Of a stretch of DNA of 64,000 bases, positions 1 through 8,999 are shown in pieces. The stretch's first letter is position 1, and each line of letters opens with the position of its first letter. The notes beneath the pieces were generated by a model. That model saw nothing but the letters and a program-made list of their open reading frames with translations, made no database searches and had not been told where the DNA came from. This DNA is from Rhizobium sp. L1K21 (GTDB lineage Bacteria; Pseudomonadota; Alphaproteobacteria; Rhizobiales; Rhizobiaceae), in NCBI RefSeq assembly GCF_024055895.1, contig NZ_JAMXLE010000002.1, positions 1-64,000 of the forward strand, given 5' to 3'. The position numbers were made by a program, and so were the translations under genes.

Positions 1-930
1 TGCAAACTTCAACGGCGCCGATACGTTCGATGTTCTGGTCGATGACGGCCATGGCGGCACCGATACGGTGACGATTGCCGTGACGGTGGATGCCGTCAAT
101 GATGCCCCCATTGGCACCGATGGGGCAGCGTCGGGCGATGAAGATACGCTCATTACCGGAACGGTTGTCGCGTCCGATGTCGATGGCGACAGCCTGACCT
201 ACACTGTCTCATCTGCCCCGGCCCATGGCACGGTCACGCTTTCGGGCAATGGCTATACCTATACGCCGAATGCAAACTTCAACGGCGCCGATACGTTTGA
301 TGTTCTGGTGGACGACGGCCATGGCGGCACCGATACGGTGACGATTGCCGTGACGGTGGATGCCGTCAACGATGCCCCCATTGGCACCGATGGCTCAGCG
401 TCCGGCGATGAAGACACGCTCATCACCGGAACGGTTGTTGCCTCCGATGTCGATGGCGACAGCCTGACCTACACGGTCTCATCTGCCCCGGCCCATGGCA
501 CGGTCACGCTTTCGGGCAATGGTTATACCTATACGCCGGATGCAAACTTCAATGGCTCCGATACGTTCGATGTTCTGGTCGATGACGGCCATGGCGGCAC
601 CGATACGGTGACGATTGCCGTCACGGTGGATGCCGTCAATGATGCCCCCGTCGGCACCGATGGGTCAGCGTCCGGCGATGAAGATACGGTCATCACCGGA
701 ACGGTTGTTGCTTCCGATGTCGATGGCGACAGCCTGACCTACACCGTGTCGTCCAATCCGGCCCATGGCACGGTCACGCTTTCGGGCAATGGTTATACCT
801 ATACGCCGGATGCAAACTTCAACGGTGCCGATACGTTCGATGTTCTGGTCGATGACGGCCATGGCGGCACCGATACGCTGACGATTGCCGTGACGGTGGA
901 TGCCGTCAACGATGCCCCGGTGGCGCAAGC
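1..930 (+). repeat. 270-bp in-frame tandem repeat array
   Basis: The motif starting tgcaaacttcaa recurs at 1, 271, 541 and 811, so the period is exactly 270 bp (90 codons). The units differ by only a few bases. The array runs off the left edge of the window, so copy number is unknown. A more diverged fifth unit lies alone at about 3031-3310. Confidence 0.95.
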
Positions 931-3900
931 CATTAGCGTGGAAACAGTCACCGAAGACGATGCGCTGCAGACAATAAATCTTCTCGCTGGCCAGAGCGAT
1001 GTCGATGCGGGCGACGTGCTGTCAGTGGCCAATATAACGGTCACTGACGATTTGGGCGTAAGCGTTGCCTTCACGAACAATGGTGACGGCACGATTTCAA
1101 TCGATCCGGCGCAATATGATGCCCTTAATGACGGTGAAAGCCGCAGGCTTACCGTCGCCTATGATGTAACGGACGGCACCGCCAGCGTCGCCAATACCGC
1201 GACCTTGATTGTCACCGGCGCAACCGACAACACCGCGCCCGTATCCACAACCGACACCTATTTGACGCTTGAGGACAGGACGCTTGTCATTCCGGCAGGC
1301 TCGGGCGTGCTTGCCAATGACAGTGACATCGACGGGGACGCGCTTTCGTCGATCCTCGTCTCCAACGTCAGCCATGGTACCCTTGTGTTGAATACCGATG
1401 GCTCGTTCACCTATACGCCTGCCGCGAATTTCAGCGGGATCGACAGCTTCACCTACCGCGCCAATGATGGCACCGCAAACGGCAATCCGGTCACGGTCAC
1501 GATTGACGTGGCACCGGTCGCCGATGGCGGCACGTTGAACGTGGTGGGGAGCTTCGAGGCCGTTGCCCCGCTGATCAATGTCAGTGACTATGCGGCGGAC
1601 GATAATCTTGGCGACCTGAACCCGGCGGTCAGCCAACTCTCCAATGGCGACTTTGTTGTCACCTGGAGCGGTAAGTTTGGCAGTGGTTTCGATATCTTTG
1701 CAAGGATTTTCGATGCCAGCGGTCAGCCGGTTTCGGGTGAGATCCGTGTCAGCAACACGACATCGGCCAATTTTGCGGACGACAGTTTACCATCGGTGAC
1801 TGCGCTGGCCGACGGTGGTTTCGTTATCAGTTGGTACGCGGCCCGCGACGGCGATAGCGACGTCTATGCCCGAATCTATGATGCCGACGGTCGGGCGGTC
1901 TCTGGTGAGATCAATATCAGCGACACTGCGGGGGATAACAATGTCGACGATTCCGCTTCCTCCCTAACAGCTCTGTCGAGCGGCGGCTTTGTCGTGACAT
2001 GGGTTCGCAGTGGTGGCAGTCAGGATCTTCGCGCGAAATTGTTTGACGCCACGGGGAATGCGGTCTCCGGCGAAATCGACATCGGCAGCACGGCCTACGA
2101 CGCCAACGCGAGCGTGACGCCCCTGTCGGATGGAGGTTTCGTCGTAGCGTGGAGGGGCATCCAGAACAACGACAACGACAACGACATTTTCATCAGGACC
2201 TTCGATGCCTCGGGCAATGCGATTTCCGGTGAGATCAATGTCAGTGAGTATATCTCCGACACGAACAGGAATGATTTCGACCCCGCGATAACCGCGCTTT
2301 CGAATGGCGGCCTTGTCGTGACGTGGCACAGCACGGATGGCAGCCGCGAGGTCTATGCACGGATCCTGGATGCGTCGGGCAATGCGGTTTCCGACGAAAT
2401 CAACGTCAGCGACAGTGTTTACGCCGACTCCGCCTCGTCCGTGGCGGCCTTGCCGAATGGCGGCTTCATCGTGACATGGTGGGGCTATCATGACGGGGAC
2501 TACGACATCTTCGCCAGGGCTTTCGATCAGTCCGGTGCCCCGGTCTCCGAGGAGATCAATGTCAGCGACTATCTGGCGGACAACAATCAGCTCGACTTGG
2601 AACCTTCGGTCACAGCGCTGTCCAATGGTGGTTTTGTGGTGACATGGCATGGGACTCACGATGGCGATTATGATGTCTTCGCGCGGATCTTCAGTGGAGC
2701 CGGCGGCACCGAGGATACGGACTACCCGATCGAGATCGGCGTCACGCTGAAAGATTCCTCCGAAACCGTAACCGGCCTGGTTCTGTCCGGTTTTCCGGCC
2801 GGCGCGACCTTCGCGCTGGGACATGCGGATGGCGCGACCTGGGTGATTGACGATGCCGGCGACGTCGCGAGCATTCTGACCAGTGGCGCGATCACGATGA
2901 CACCGCCGGCCAATTACAGCGGCACGTTTTCGCTGACGACGGTCATTACCGTCAGCGATACGGCCCTGCTTTCGAGCGGAAGCGTGACCGACACGACAAC
3001 CGTCACGGAAACCAGCCGCATAACGATCAATGCCGTCAACGATGCCCCTGTCGGGACGGACGGTTCTGCCTCGGGCGATGAGGATACGGCGATCACCGGC
3101 ACGGTGGTCGCAAGCGATGTGGATGGCGACAGCCTGACCTATAGCGTCTCGTCCAATCCGTCCCATGGAACGGTCACCCTGTCAGGCAGTGGCTACACCT
3201 ATACGCCGGATGCCGACTTCAACGGGTCTGATACGTTCGATGTTCTCATTGACGACGGCAATGGCGGCACAGATACGGTGACGATTGCCGTAACGGTCAA
3301 CGCCGTCAACGACGCGCCGGTTGTTCAAGCCATAGACTTGGGAACAGTCAGCGAAGACGATGCGGTTCAAACGCTCGATCTTCTCGCCGGTCAAACCGAT
3401 GTCGATACGGGTGACGTGCTTTCGGTCGTCAATATAACGGTCACCGACGATCTGGGCGCAAGCGTTGCCTTCACCGACAACGGCGACGGCACAATTTCCA
3501 TTGATCCGTCGCTCTATGACGCGCTGGACGATGGCGAAAGCCGCACGTTGACCATCAGCTACGGGGTCAGCGATGGCACCACAACAGTCGTCAACACGGC
3601 GACGCTGGTGGTTAACGGAGCAACGGACAATACCATTCCGGTAGCAGCCAGTGATGACCTCTCGACGCTCCTGCAAACAGGGGAGTTTCTGGCCAATACC
3701 GAAACAAATGGCGCTCAGAATCAGCCCGCCATTGTTTCCCTTGCCAATGGCGGCTTTGTCGTCACCTGGCAGAGCGCCGATGGCGTCGATGATACATCTG
3801 GCACCAGCATCAAGGCGCAGATGTATGACGCCAACGGCAACGCCGTCGGCGAAGAGTTCCTGGTCAATACAAAGACACGTGACTATCAAATCACTCCCAG

Positions 3901-6900
3901 TATCACGGCGCTCGCCGATGGCGGCTTTGTCATCACATGGTCAAGCAACGATGGCGCTCACGATATTTCAAACAGCGCTGGCGATTGGTTCCAATATGGA
4001 ATCAAAGCTCAGATTTATGATGCCAACGGCGATCCTGTGGGTAGTGAATTTCTTGTCAATACAAGGACGTATGACGTTCAATACACGCCCACTATCGCAG
4101 CGCTTTCCGATGGCGGTTTTGTCATCACATGGCGGAGCTCGGATGCTGTGGATGATCAGTCACATAGAAGTGTCAAGGCGCAGATTTATGATGCCAATGG
4201 GAATACTGTCGGCAGTGAGTTCCTCGTCAACAGCAATACATATCTTGATCAAGGCAAGCCCAGCATCACGGCGCTTTCGGATGGCGGCTTTGTCATAACA
4301 TGGTATAGTTCTGACGGTGTTGACGATACATCTGGCACTGGTATCAAGGCACAGATTTATGATGCCAATGGAGATACTGTCGGCAGTGAGTTCCTCGTCA
4401 ACAGCGAGACAAGCGGCGATCAGTCCACATCCAAAGTCACCGCGCTCTCCGATGGCGGTTTTGTCATAACATGGCATAGCTCTGACGGTGTTGACGATAA
4501 ATCTGGCACTAGCATCAAGGCGCAAATTTATGATGCCAATGGAGATGCTATCGGCAGTGAATTCCTCGTCAACAGCGAGACTGATGGCGATCAAAGCTTT
4601 CCGTCTATTACGGCGCTTTCCAATGGTGGCTTTATCATCACGTGGCAGAGTAGAGACGGGGTAGATGATACATCCGGCTATGGTATCAAGGCGCAGATCT
4701 ATGACGCCAGCGGCAACGCGGTTGGCGATGAATTCCTCGTCAACATTGAAACATCGGGCGATCAGACGAATCCGACTGTCACAGCCCTGTCCGATGGCGG
4801 CTTTGCCATCACATGGACGAGCGCGGATGGAGTGGATGATACATCGAGCACCGGCATCAAAGTCCGGCTGTTTGACGCTGATGGCAGTGAAGCGAGCGCT
4901 AATTCCTCGGAAAATGTTGTCCACACGATCTGGACATCCACGCTTCTTGCAAATGACACAGATGCTGATGGCGACTCGCTGACGGTCACAGCAGTTTCCG
5001 CCACCAGCGCGAATGGGGCGACCGTGACGCTGAACAGCGACGGCACGATTTCCTATGACCCGACCCTTGCAGCAACCATCCAGGCACTGGGCGAAGGCGA
5101 AACTCTAACCGACACATTCACGTATACAATCTCTGACGGCAATGGCGGCACGTCCAGTGCAACGGTGACCTTGACGGTTGCAGGCGTCAATGACGCGCCG
5201 GTTGTCGTCGCTATCGACGCTGGTGCGGTGAGCGAAGACGATGCTGTGAAGGTGATCGATCTTCTGGCCGGTCAAAGTGATGTTGATGTCAACGATACCC
5301 TGGCAGTCGTCAATATCGTCGTTACCGACGATCTCGGCGCAAGCGTTGCCTTCATCGACAACGGCGATGGCAGAATTTCCATTGATCCGTCGCTCTATGA
5401 TTCTCTGGACGATGGCGAAAGCCGCAAGCTGACCATCAGCTATGGGGTCAGCGATGGCACCACAACAGTCGCCAACACGGCGACGCTGGTGGTTAACGGC
5501 GCGACGGACAATACCATTCCGGTAGCAAGCGACGATGACCTATCGGCGCTCCTCCATACAGGGGAGTTTCTGGTCAATACCGAAACAAGTGGCACACAGA
5601 ATCGTCCCGCCATCGTTACCCTTGCCAATGGCGGCTTTGTCATCACATGGCAGAGCGCCGATGGCGTCGACGACACGTCGGCTACCGGCATCAAGGCGCA
5701 GATTTATGACGCCAACGGCAACGCCGTCGGCGAAGAGTTCCTTGTCAACAGCAAGACAAGTGGCGATCAAAACGTTCCCAGCATCACGGCACTCGCCGAT
5801 GGTGGCTTTGTCATCACATGGCAGAGCGCCGATGGCGTCGACGACACGTCGGCTACCAGCATTAAGGCGCAGATATTTGACGCCAATGGAGATGCTGTCG
5901 GCAGTGAATTCCTCGTCAACAGCGTGACATATAGTTATCAATACAAGCCCACGATCACAGCGCTCTCCGATGGCGGATTTGTCATCACGTGGGAGAGCAC
6001 CGATTTGATTGAAGATAAATCCTCCGGCGGCATCAAGGCTCAGATTTATGATGCCAATGGTGATGCTGTCGGCAGTGAATTCCTTGTCAACACCCGGACA
6101 TCCAGCGAGCAGTCTGAACCCACAATCACGGCGCTCTCCAACGGGGGCTTTGTCATCACATGGCAGAGCTATGACACCACCGATACATCTAGCACTGGAA
6201 TCGAGGCGCAGATATTTGATGCCAATGGTGATGCCGTCGGCAGCGAATTCCTCGTCAACAGCGTAACAAAGGGCAGTCAGATCCATCCCACCATCACAGC
6301 GCTTTCCGACGGCGGCTTTGTCATCACATGGAATAGTGTTGCTACGATGGACATAGCAAGTTCTGACATCAAGGCGCAGATGTATGATGCCGATGGCAAT
6401 ACGGTCGGCAGCGAATTCCTCGTCAACAGCGAGACAAATGAGAATCAAAGCGTCCCCTCCATCACGGCACTTTCCAATGGTGGCTTTGTCATCACATGGC
6501 AGAGCAAAGATGGGGTGGATGATACGTCCGGGTATGGCATCAAGGCGCAGATCTATGACGCCAGCGGCAACGCGGTTGGCGATGAATTCCTCGTAAACAG
6601 CGAGACAACGAGCAATCAATATTATCCTAGCGTAACAGCGCTTTCCAATGGCGGCTTTGTCATCACCTGGCAAAGCTGGCAAGGCGTGGATGATACGTCC
6701 GGCTATGGCATCAAGGCGCAGATATTTGATGCCGACGGCAATCCGGCAGGGGCAAGTTTTGCGGAAGACTCAATTCACACGATTGACACGGCGCTCCTGC
6801 TTTCAAACGACACGGATGGTGATAGCGATGTGCTGACAGTGACTGCCGTCTCTGCAACCAGCGAACACGGCGCAACGGTAACTTTGAACAGTGACGGGAC

Positions 6901-7441
6901 GATTTCCTATGATCCGACCGGATCGGTGACGCTTAATGCGCTCAACAATGGCGAAACGCTGACCGATACTTTCACCTATACGATTTCTGACGGCCATGGG
7001 GGCACATCGACGGCCACGGTGACGCTTAGCGCCAGTGGCGTGACGGATGCCGCCGTTACTCCAACCACAATCACCGGGAATGCGCTGGCAAACGTTCTGG
7101 AAACCGCTTCAGGCATGAACATCATGACCGGCGGTAATGGCGCCGATACGTTTGTCCTGGACACGGATGCGTTGTCGAACGTGTCGCTTGCGGATGTGAT
7201 CACGGACTATGACCTGACAGGCGATGGCGACAAGGTCGATGTTTCGGCTTTGCTGGCGAGTGTTTTGGGGCATGAGGCGAGTGGTTCGGAGGCTGCGGCC
7301 AATCTGAGCGTGAGGAGTGAAGGTTCCGATACGGTGGTGAGCGTTGACGGGCACGATGTGGCGACGCTGACGGATTACACCGGTGCAGTTCGCCTGATCT
7401 ACGACGATAGCAATCATACAACGGATGTGAGTGCGGCATGA
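2..7441 (+). CDS. Giant repetitive type I-secreted adhesin (5' end outside window)
   Basis: The reading frame is open from the first bases, so only the 3' part (about 2480 residues) is present and the start lies upstream. In nucleotide order it has at least 3.4 near-identical 90-residue cadherin-like units (1-920), a VCBS-type domain (about 939-1240), a cadherin-like domain (1240-1530), seven GGFVxTW repeats (1567-2700), an Ig-like linker, one more 90-residue unit (3031-3310), VCBS (3330-3640), seven GGFVxTW repeats (3682-4887), two VCBS domains (4905-5520), seven GGFVxTW repeats (5562-6745) and VCBS (6760-7050). The C-terminus has one RTX-like GGNGADTF motif and a domain ending in an aliphatic/Asp-rich strand pattern, typical of type I secretion targets. 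No cysteine was noticed. Exporter genes follow directly. The likely role is a LapA/BapA-like surface adhesin. The class is well supported; the ligand is unknown. Confidence 0.9.
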   Translation, partial: ANFNGADTFDVLVDDGHGGTDTVTIAVTVDAVNDAPIGTDGAASGDEDTLITGTVVASDVDGDSLTYTVSSAPAHGTVTLSGNGYTYTPNANFNGADTFDVLVDDGHGGTDTVTIAVTVDAVNDAPIGTDGSASGDEDTLITGTVVASDVDGDSLTYTVSSAPAHGTVTLSGNGYTYTPDANFNGSDTFDVLVDDGHGGTDTVTIAVTVDAVNDAPVGTDGSASGDEDTVITGTVVASDVDGDSLTYTVSSNPAHGTVTLSGNGYTYTPDANFNGADTFDVLVDDGHGGTDTLTIAVTVDAVNDAPVAQAISVETVTEDDALQTINLLAGQSDVDAGDVLSVANITVTDDLGVSVAFTNNGDGTISIDPAQYDALNDGESRRLTVAYDVTDGTASVANTATLIVTGATDNTAPVSTTDTYLTLEDRTLVIPAGSGVLANDSDIDGDALSSILVSNVSHGTLVLNTDGSFTYTPAANFSGIDSFTYRANDGTANGNPVTVTIDVAPVADGGTLNVVGSFEAVAPLINVSDYAADDNLGDLNPAVSQLSNGDFVVTWSGKFGSGFDIFARIFDASGQPVSGEIRVSNTTSANFADDSLPSVTALADGGFVISWYAARDGDSDVYARIYDADGRAVSGEINISDTAGDNNVDDSASSLTALSSGGFVVTWVRSGGSQDLRAKLFDATGNAVSGEIDIGSTAYDANASVTPLSDGGFVVAWRGIQNNDNDNDIFIRTFDASGNAISGEINVSEYISDTNRNDFDPAITALSNGGLVVTWHSTDGSREVYARILDASGNAVSDEINVSDSVYADSASSVAALPNGGFIVTWWGYHDGDYDIFARAFDQSGAPVSEEINVSDYLADNNQLDLEPSVTALSNGGFVVTWHGTHDGDYDVFARIFSGAGGTEDTDYPIEIGVTLKDSSETVTGLVLSGFPAGATFALGHADGATWVIDDAGDVASILTSGAITMTPPANYSGTFSLTTVITVSDTALLSSGSVTDTTTVTETSRITINAVNDAPVGTDGSASGDEDTAITGTVVASDVDGDSLTYSVSSNPSHGTVTLSGSGYTYTPDADFNGSDTFDVLIDDGNGGTDTVTIAVTVNAVNDAPVVQAIDLGTVSEDDAVQTLDLLAGQTDVDTGDVLSVVNITVTDDLGASVAFTDNGDGTISIDPSLYDALDDGESRTLTISYGVSDGTTTVVNTATLVVNGATDNTIPVAASDDLSTLLQTGEFLANTETNGAQNQPAIVSLANGGFVVTWQSADGVDDTSGTSIKAQMYDANGNAVGEEFLVNTKTRDYQITPSITALADGGFVITWSSNDGAHDISNSAGDWFQYGIKAQIYDANGDPVGSEFLVNTRTYDVQYTPTIAALSDGGFVITWRSSDAVDDQSHRSVKAQIYDANGNTVGSEFLVNSNTYLDQGKPSITALSDGGFVITWYSSDGVDDTSGTGIKAQIYDANGDTVGSEFLVNSETSGDQSTSKVTALSDGGFVITWHSSDGVDDKSGTSIKAQIYDANGDAIGSEFLVNSETDGDQSFPSITALSNGGFIITWQSRDGVDDTSGYGIKAQIYDASGNAVGDEFLVNIETSGDQTNPTVTALSDGGFAITWTSADGVDDTSSTGIKVRLFDADGSEASANSSENVVHTIWTSTLLANDTDADGDSLTVTAVSATSANGATVTLNSDGTISYDPTLAATIQALGEGETLTDTFTYTISDGNGGTSSATVTLTVAGVNDAPVVVAIDAGAVSEDDAVKVIDLLAGQSDVDVNDTLAVVNIVVTDDLGASVAFIDNGDGRISIDPSLYDSLDDGESRKLTISYGVSDGTTTVANTATLVVNGATDNTIPVASDDDLSALLHTGEFLVNTETSGTQNRPAIVTLANGGFVITWQSADGVDDTSATGIKAQIYDANGNAVGEEFLVNSKTSGDQNVPSITALADGGFVITWQSADGVDDTSATSIKAQIFDANGDAVGSEFLVNSVTYSYQYKPTITALSDGGFVITWESTDLIEDKSSGGIKAQIYDANGDAVGSEFLVNTRTSSEQSEPTITALSNGGFVITWQSYDTTDTSSTGIEAQIFDANGDAVGSEFLVNSVTKGSQIHPTITALSDGGFVITWNSVATMDIASSDIKAQMYDADGNTVGSEFLVNSETNENQSVPSITALSNGGFVITWQSKDGVDDTSGYGIKAQIYDASGNAVGDEFLVNSETTSNQYYPSVTALSNGGFVITWQSWQGVDDTSGYGIKAQIFDADGNPAGASFAEDSIHTIDTALLLSNDTDGDSDVLTVTAVSATSEHGATVTLNSDGTISYDPTGSVTLNALNNGETLTDTFTYTISDGHGGTSTATVTLSASGVTDAAVTPTTITGNALANVLETASGMNIMTGGNGADTFVLDTDALSNVSLADVITDYDLTGDGDKVDVSALLASVLGHEASGSEAAANLSVRSEGSDTVVSVDGHDVATLTDYTGAVRLIYDDSNHTTDVSAA
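1567..2700 (+). repeat. First block of seven GGFVxTW protein repeats
   Basis: Seven units of about 54 codons each carry a core of [ND]G[GD][FL][VI][VI][TSA]W followed by [FY]D.[SD]G..[VI]S.EI. Counted cores are NGDFVVTW, DGGFVISW, SGGFVVTW, DGGFVVAW, NGGLVVTW, NGGFIVTW and NGGFVVTW. This block is the most diverged of the three. Confidence 0.9.
3682..4887 (+). repeat. Second block of seven GGFVITW protein repeats
   Basis: Seven units of about 57 codons each have a GGFVITW core followed by IKAQIYDANG and EFLVN. Cores in order end in WQS, WSS, WRS, WYS, WHS, WQS and WTS. It is closely similar at DNA level to the third block. Confidence 0.9.
5562..6745 (+). repeat. Third block of seven GGFVITW protein repeats
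   Basis: Seven units of about 57 codons carry the same core and the same IKAQIYDANG / EFLVNS strands as the second block. The block and its flanking VCBS domains lie about 1880 bp after the matching positions in the second block. Confidence 0.9.
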
Positions 7442-7470
7442 GGTTGCGTGAGTGGCGGCTATAGATGTGC

Positions 7471-7511
7471 GCCCGGCTTTTGGGGTTTGCGCGATGTGTA
7501 AGGAGCCGGGC
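7471..7511 (+). terminator. Weak inverted repeat between adhesin and channel gene
   Basis: GCCCGGCT at 7471-7478 pairs with AGCCGGGC at 7504-7511 across a 25-nt loop, followed by a modestly T-rich stretch. It could be a partial terminator that lowers exporter expression relative to the adhesin, or chance. Confidence 0.25.
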
Positions 7512-7560
7512 TGTTTGGCTAGCCAGCTTTCAAAATGACTTGGGACAGAAGAGTAACATT

Positions 7561-8985
7561 ATGAAGACGAGAAGATCGGGGCTGCTTGGCTGCACGGGGC
7601 TTGCTTTGAGTTTGGGACTGTCGCCCGCGTCGGCGATGAGTTTGGCGGAGGCCGTTCAAAAGACGCTTTCCAGCAATCCGCAGGTTTTGGCGGCGGGCGA
7701 GAACCGCGAGGCGACTGAGTTTGAGCTTCGTCAGGCACGCGGTGCCTACTTGCCAAGCGTCGATTTGGAAGCAGGCTATGGCAAAAGGCGTCTGTTGAGC
7801 CCATCAACGGGCGGCAACTATACGAACCTGACGCCGTCCTATACCTCGCTGACGATCACACAACGTCTATTTGACGGTGGAGCCAGACGGGCGGAGGTCG
7901 ACCGTCAGGCGGCGCGTGTGGATGGCGCTTCTTTCCGGGTTGCTGAGCGGTCTGAGAACCTGGCCTTGCAGGCGGTGCAATATTATCTGGAATATGTTCT
8001 ACAGGCCGAGATCGTGCGTGTCGCGCAGGAGAACAAGGCGTTTCACCAGAAGATGCTTGGCGACATCGAGCAGTCGATTGCCGGTGGCGCGCTGACGGAT
8101 GCCGATCGTTTGCAGGGGCGTGAACGGCTGGAAGCGGCAAACGCGCGTGTAGTCGAAGCCGTTCAGGCGCTGGAAGATGCGGATGCACGCTTCATACGGG
8201 TTGTGGGCGAACCGATTGGCACGGTGAAAACGCCGGGATCTATCTCCAAATCTCTGCCACAAAACGTTGAAGATGCGTTACAGATTGCGCGGGCTAATTC
8301 ACCGGCAGTCAAGGCGGGTCGGGCCGATATCGACGCTGCGGACGCGGCTGTGCGCGGAACGCGTTCGGAATATTTGCCAAAGGTTGATCTGGAGGGTGTG
8401 GCTACGCTCGGAAACGACACAAGTGGTACTGCGGGCCGAACGAACTCCTATCAGGTGGGACTTGTTGCGCGCTGGAACCTGTTCAACGGTGGCAAGGATA
8501 TTGCCAGAGAACAGGAATATGTTCGTCGCTCGGGCGAAAGCCGTATGGCGCTTGATGATACTTACCGGGCGATTGAAGAAGCGGTTCGTTCCGCCTGGTC
8601 CGAACGCAAGAACAATGGGGCCTTGAGCGCTACGCTTTCGCGCCAGTCGAATGCAAATGATCAGCTTGTCTCATCCTACAGGGAACAATTCCGGGTGGGC
8701 AACCGCTCACTATTAGAAGTTCTGGATGCCCAGAACGCGCGGTTTAATACAGCAGTCCAGGCGCGCATTTCGAAGGTTGCAGCGATTTTTGCCGAATACA
8801 AGCTACTGGCTGCGATGGGCAAACTGAGCGACACGATGGGTGGCAAACAGGTTGCCCAAGCCGGTGCTTATGCGCGTGAAGAGTTTGGGGTCAAGAGCCT
8901 CGATGATCCCGGCTACAAGAAGCTTAGCGCACATCAGAAGGCGAATATGCCTTTTGATCTGCTCGCCCCTTTGAGAGATAAATAG
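7561..8985 (+). CDS. TolC-family outer-membrane channel of the type I secretion system
   Basis: This 474-residue protein would form the outer-membrane and periplasmic tunnel through which the adhesin leaves the cell. The ATG at 7561 is chosen because it begins a clear signal peptide (MKTRRSGLLGCTGLALSLGL, cleavage after the SPASA region near residue 25); an in-frame extension upstream would hide that signal. Two internally similar halves of long helices separated by strand segments (SLTITQRLFDGG and SYQVGLVARWNLFNGG) are the family hallmark. It lies 119 bp after the adhesin and 14 bp before the ABC exporter, so the three exporter parts form one unit. It is LapE/AggA-like by context; the exact subgroup is inferred. 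Confidence 0.9.
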   Translation: MKTRRSGLLGCTGLALSLGLSPASAMSLAEAVQKTLSSNPQVLAAGENREATEFELRQARGAYLPSVDLEAGYGKRRLLSPSTGGNYTNLTPSYTSLTITQRLFDGGARRAEVDRQAARVDGASFRVAERSENLALQAVQYYLEYVLQAEIVRVAQENKAFHQKMLGDIEQSIAGGALTDADRLQGRERLEAANARVVEAVQALEDADARFIRVVGEPIGTVKTPGSISKSLPQNVEDALQIARANSPAVKAGRADIDAADAAVRGTRSEYLPKVDLEGVATLGNDTSGTAGRTNSYQVGLVARWNLFNGGKDIAREQEYVRRSGESRMALDDTYRAIEEAVRSAWSERKNNGALSATLSRQSNANDQLVSSYREQFRVGNRSLLEVLDAQNARFNTAVQARISKVAAIFAEYKLLAAMGKLSDTMGGKQVAQAGAYAREEFGVKSLDDPGYKKLSAHQKANMPFDLLAPLRDK

Positions 8986-8999
8986 GCGAGTTGGCTGCG

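Noticed and set aside
1-930. CRISPR-like reading of the regular repeats
   Set aside because: The period is 270 bp, the repeats are continuous coding sequence and there are no unique spacers or cas genes.
1964-3166. 400-codon open frame on the minus strand within the adhesin
   Set aside because: It is antisense to repeat-rich coding DNA, has Arg/Asp/Gly-biased nonsense composition and no ribosome site or family resemblance.
5540-6682. 380-codon minus-strand open frame with internal repeats
   Set aside because: Its repeats only mirror the GGFVITW repeats on the plus strand; it is a shadow frame.
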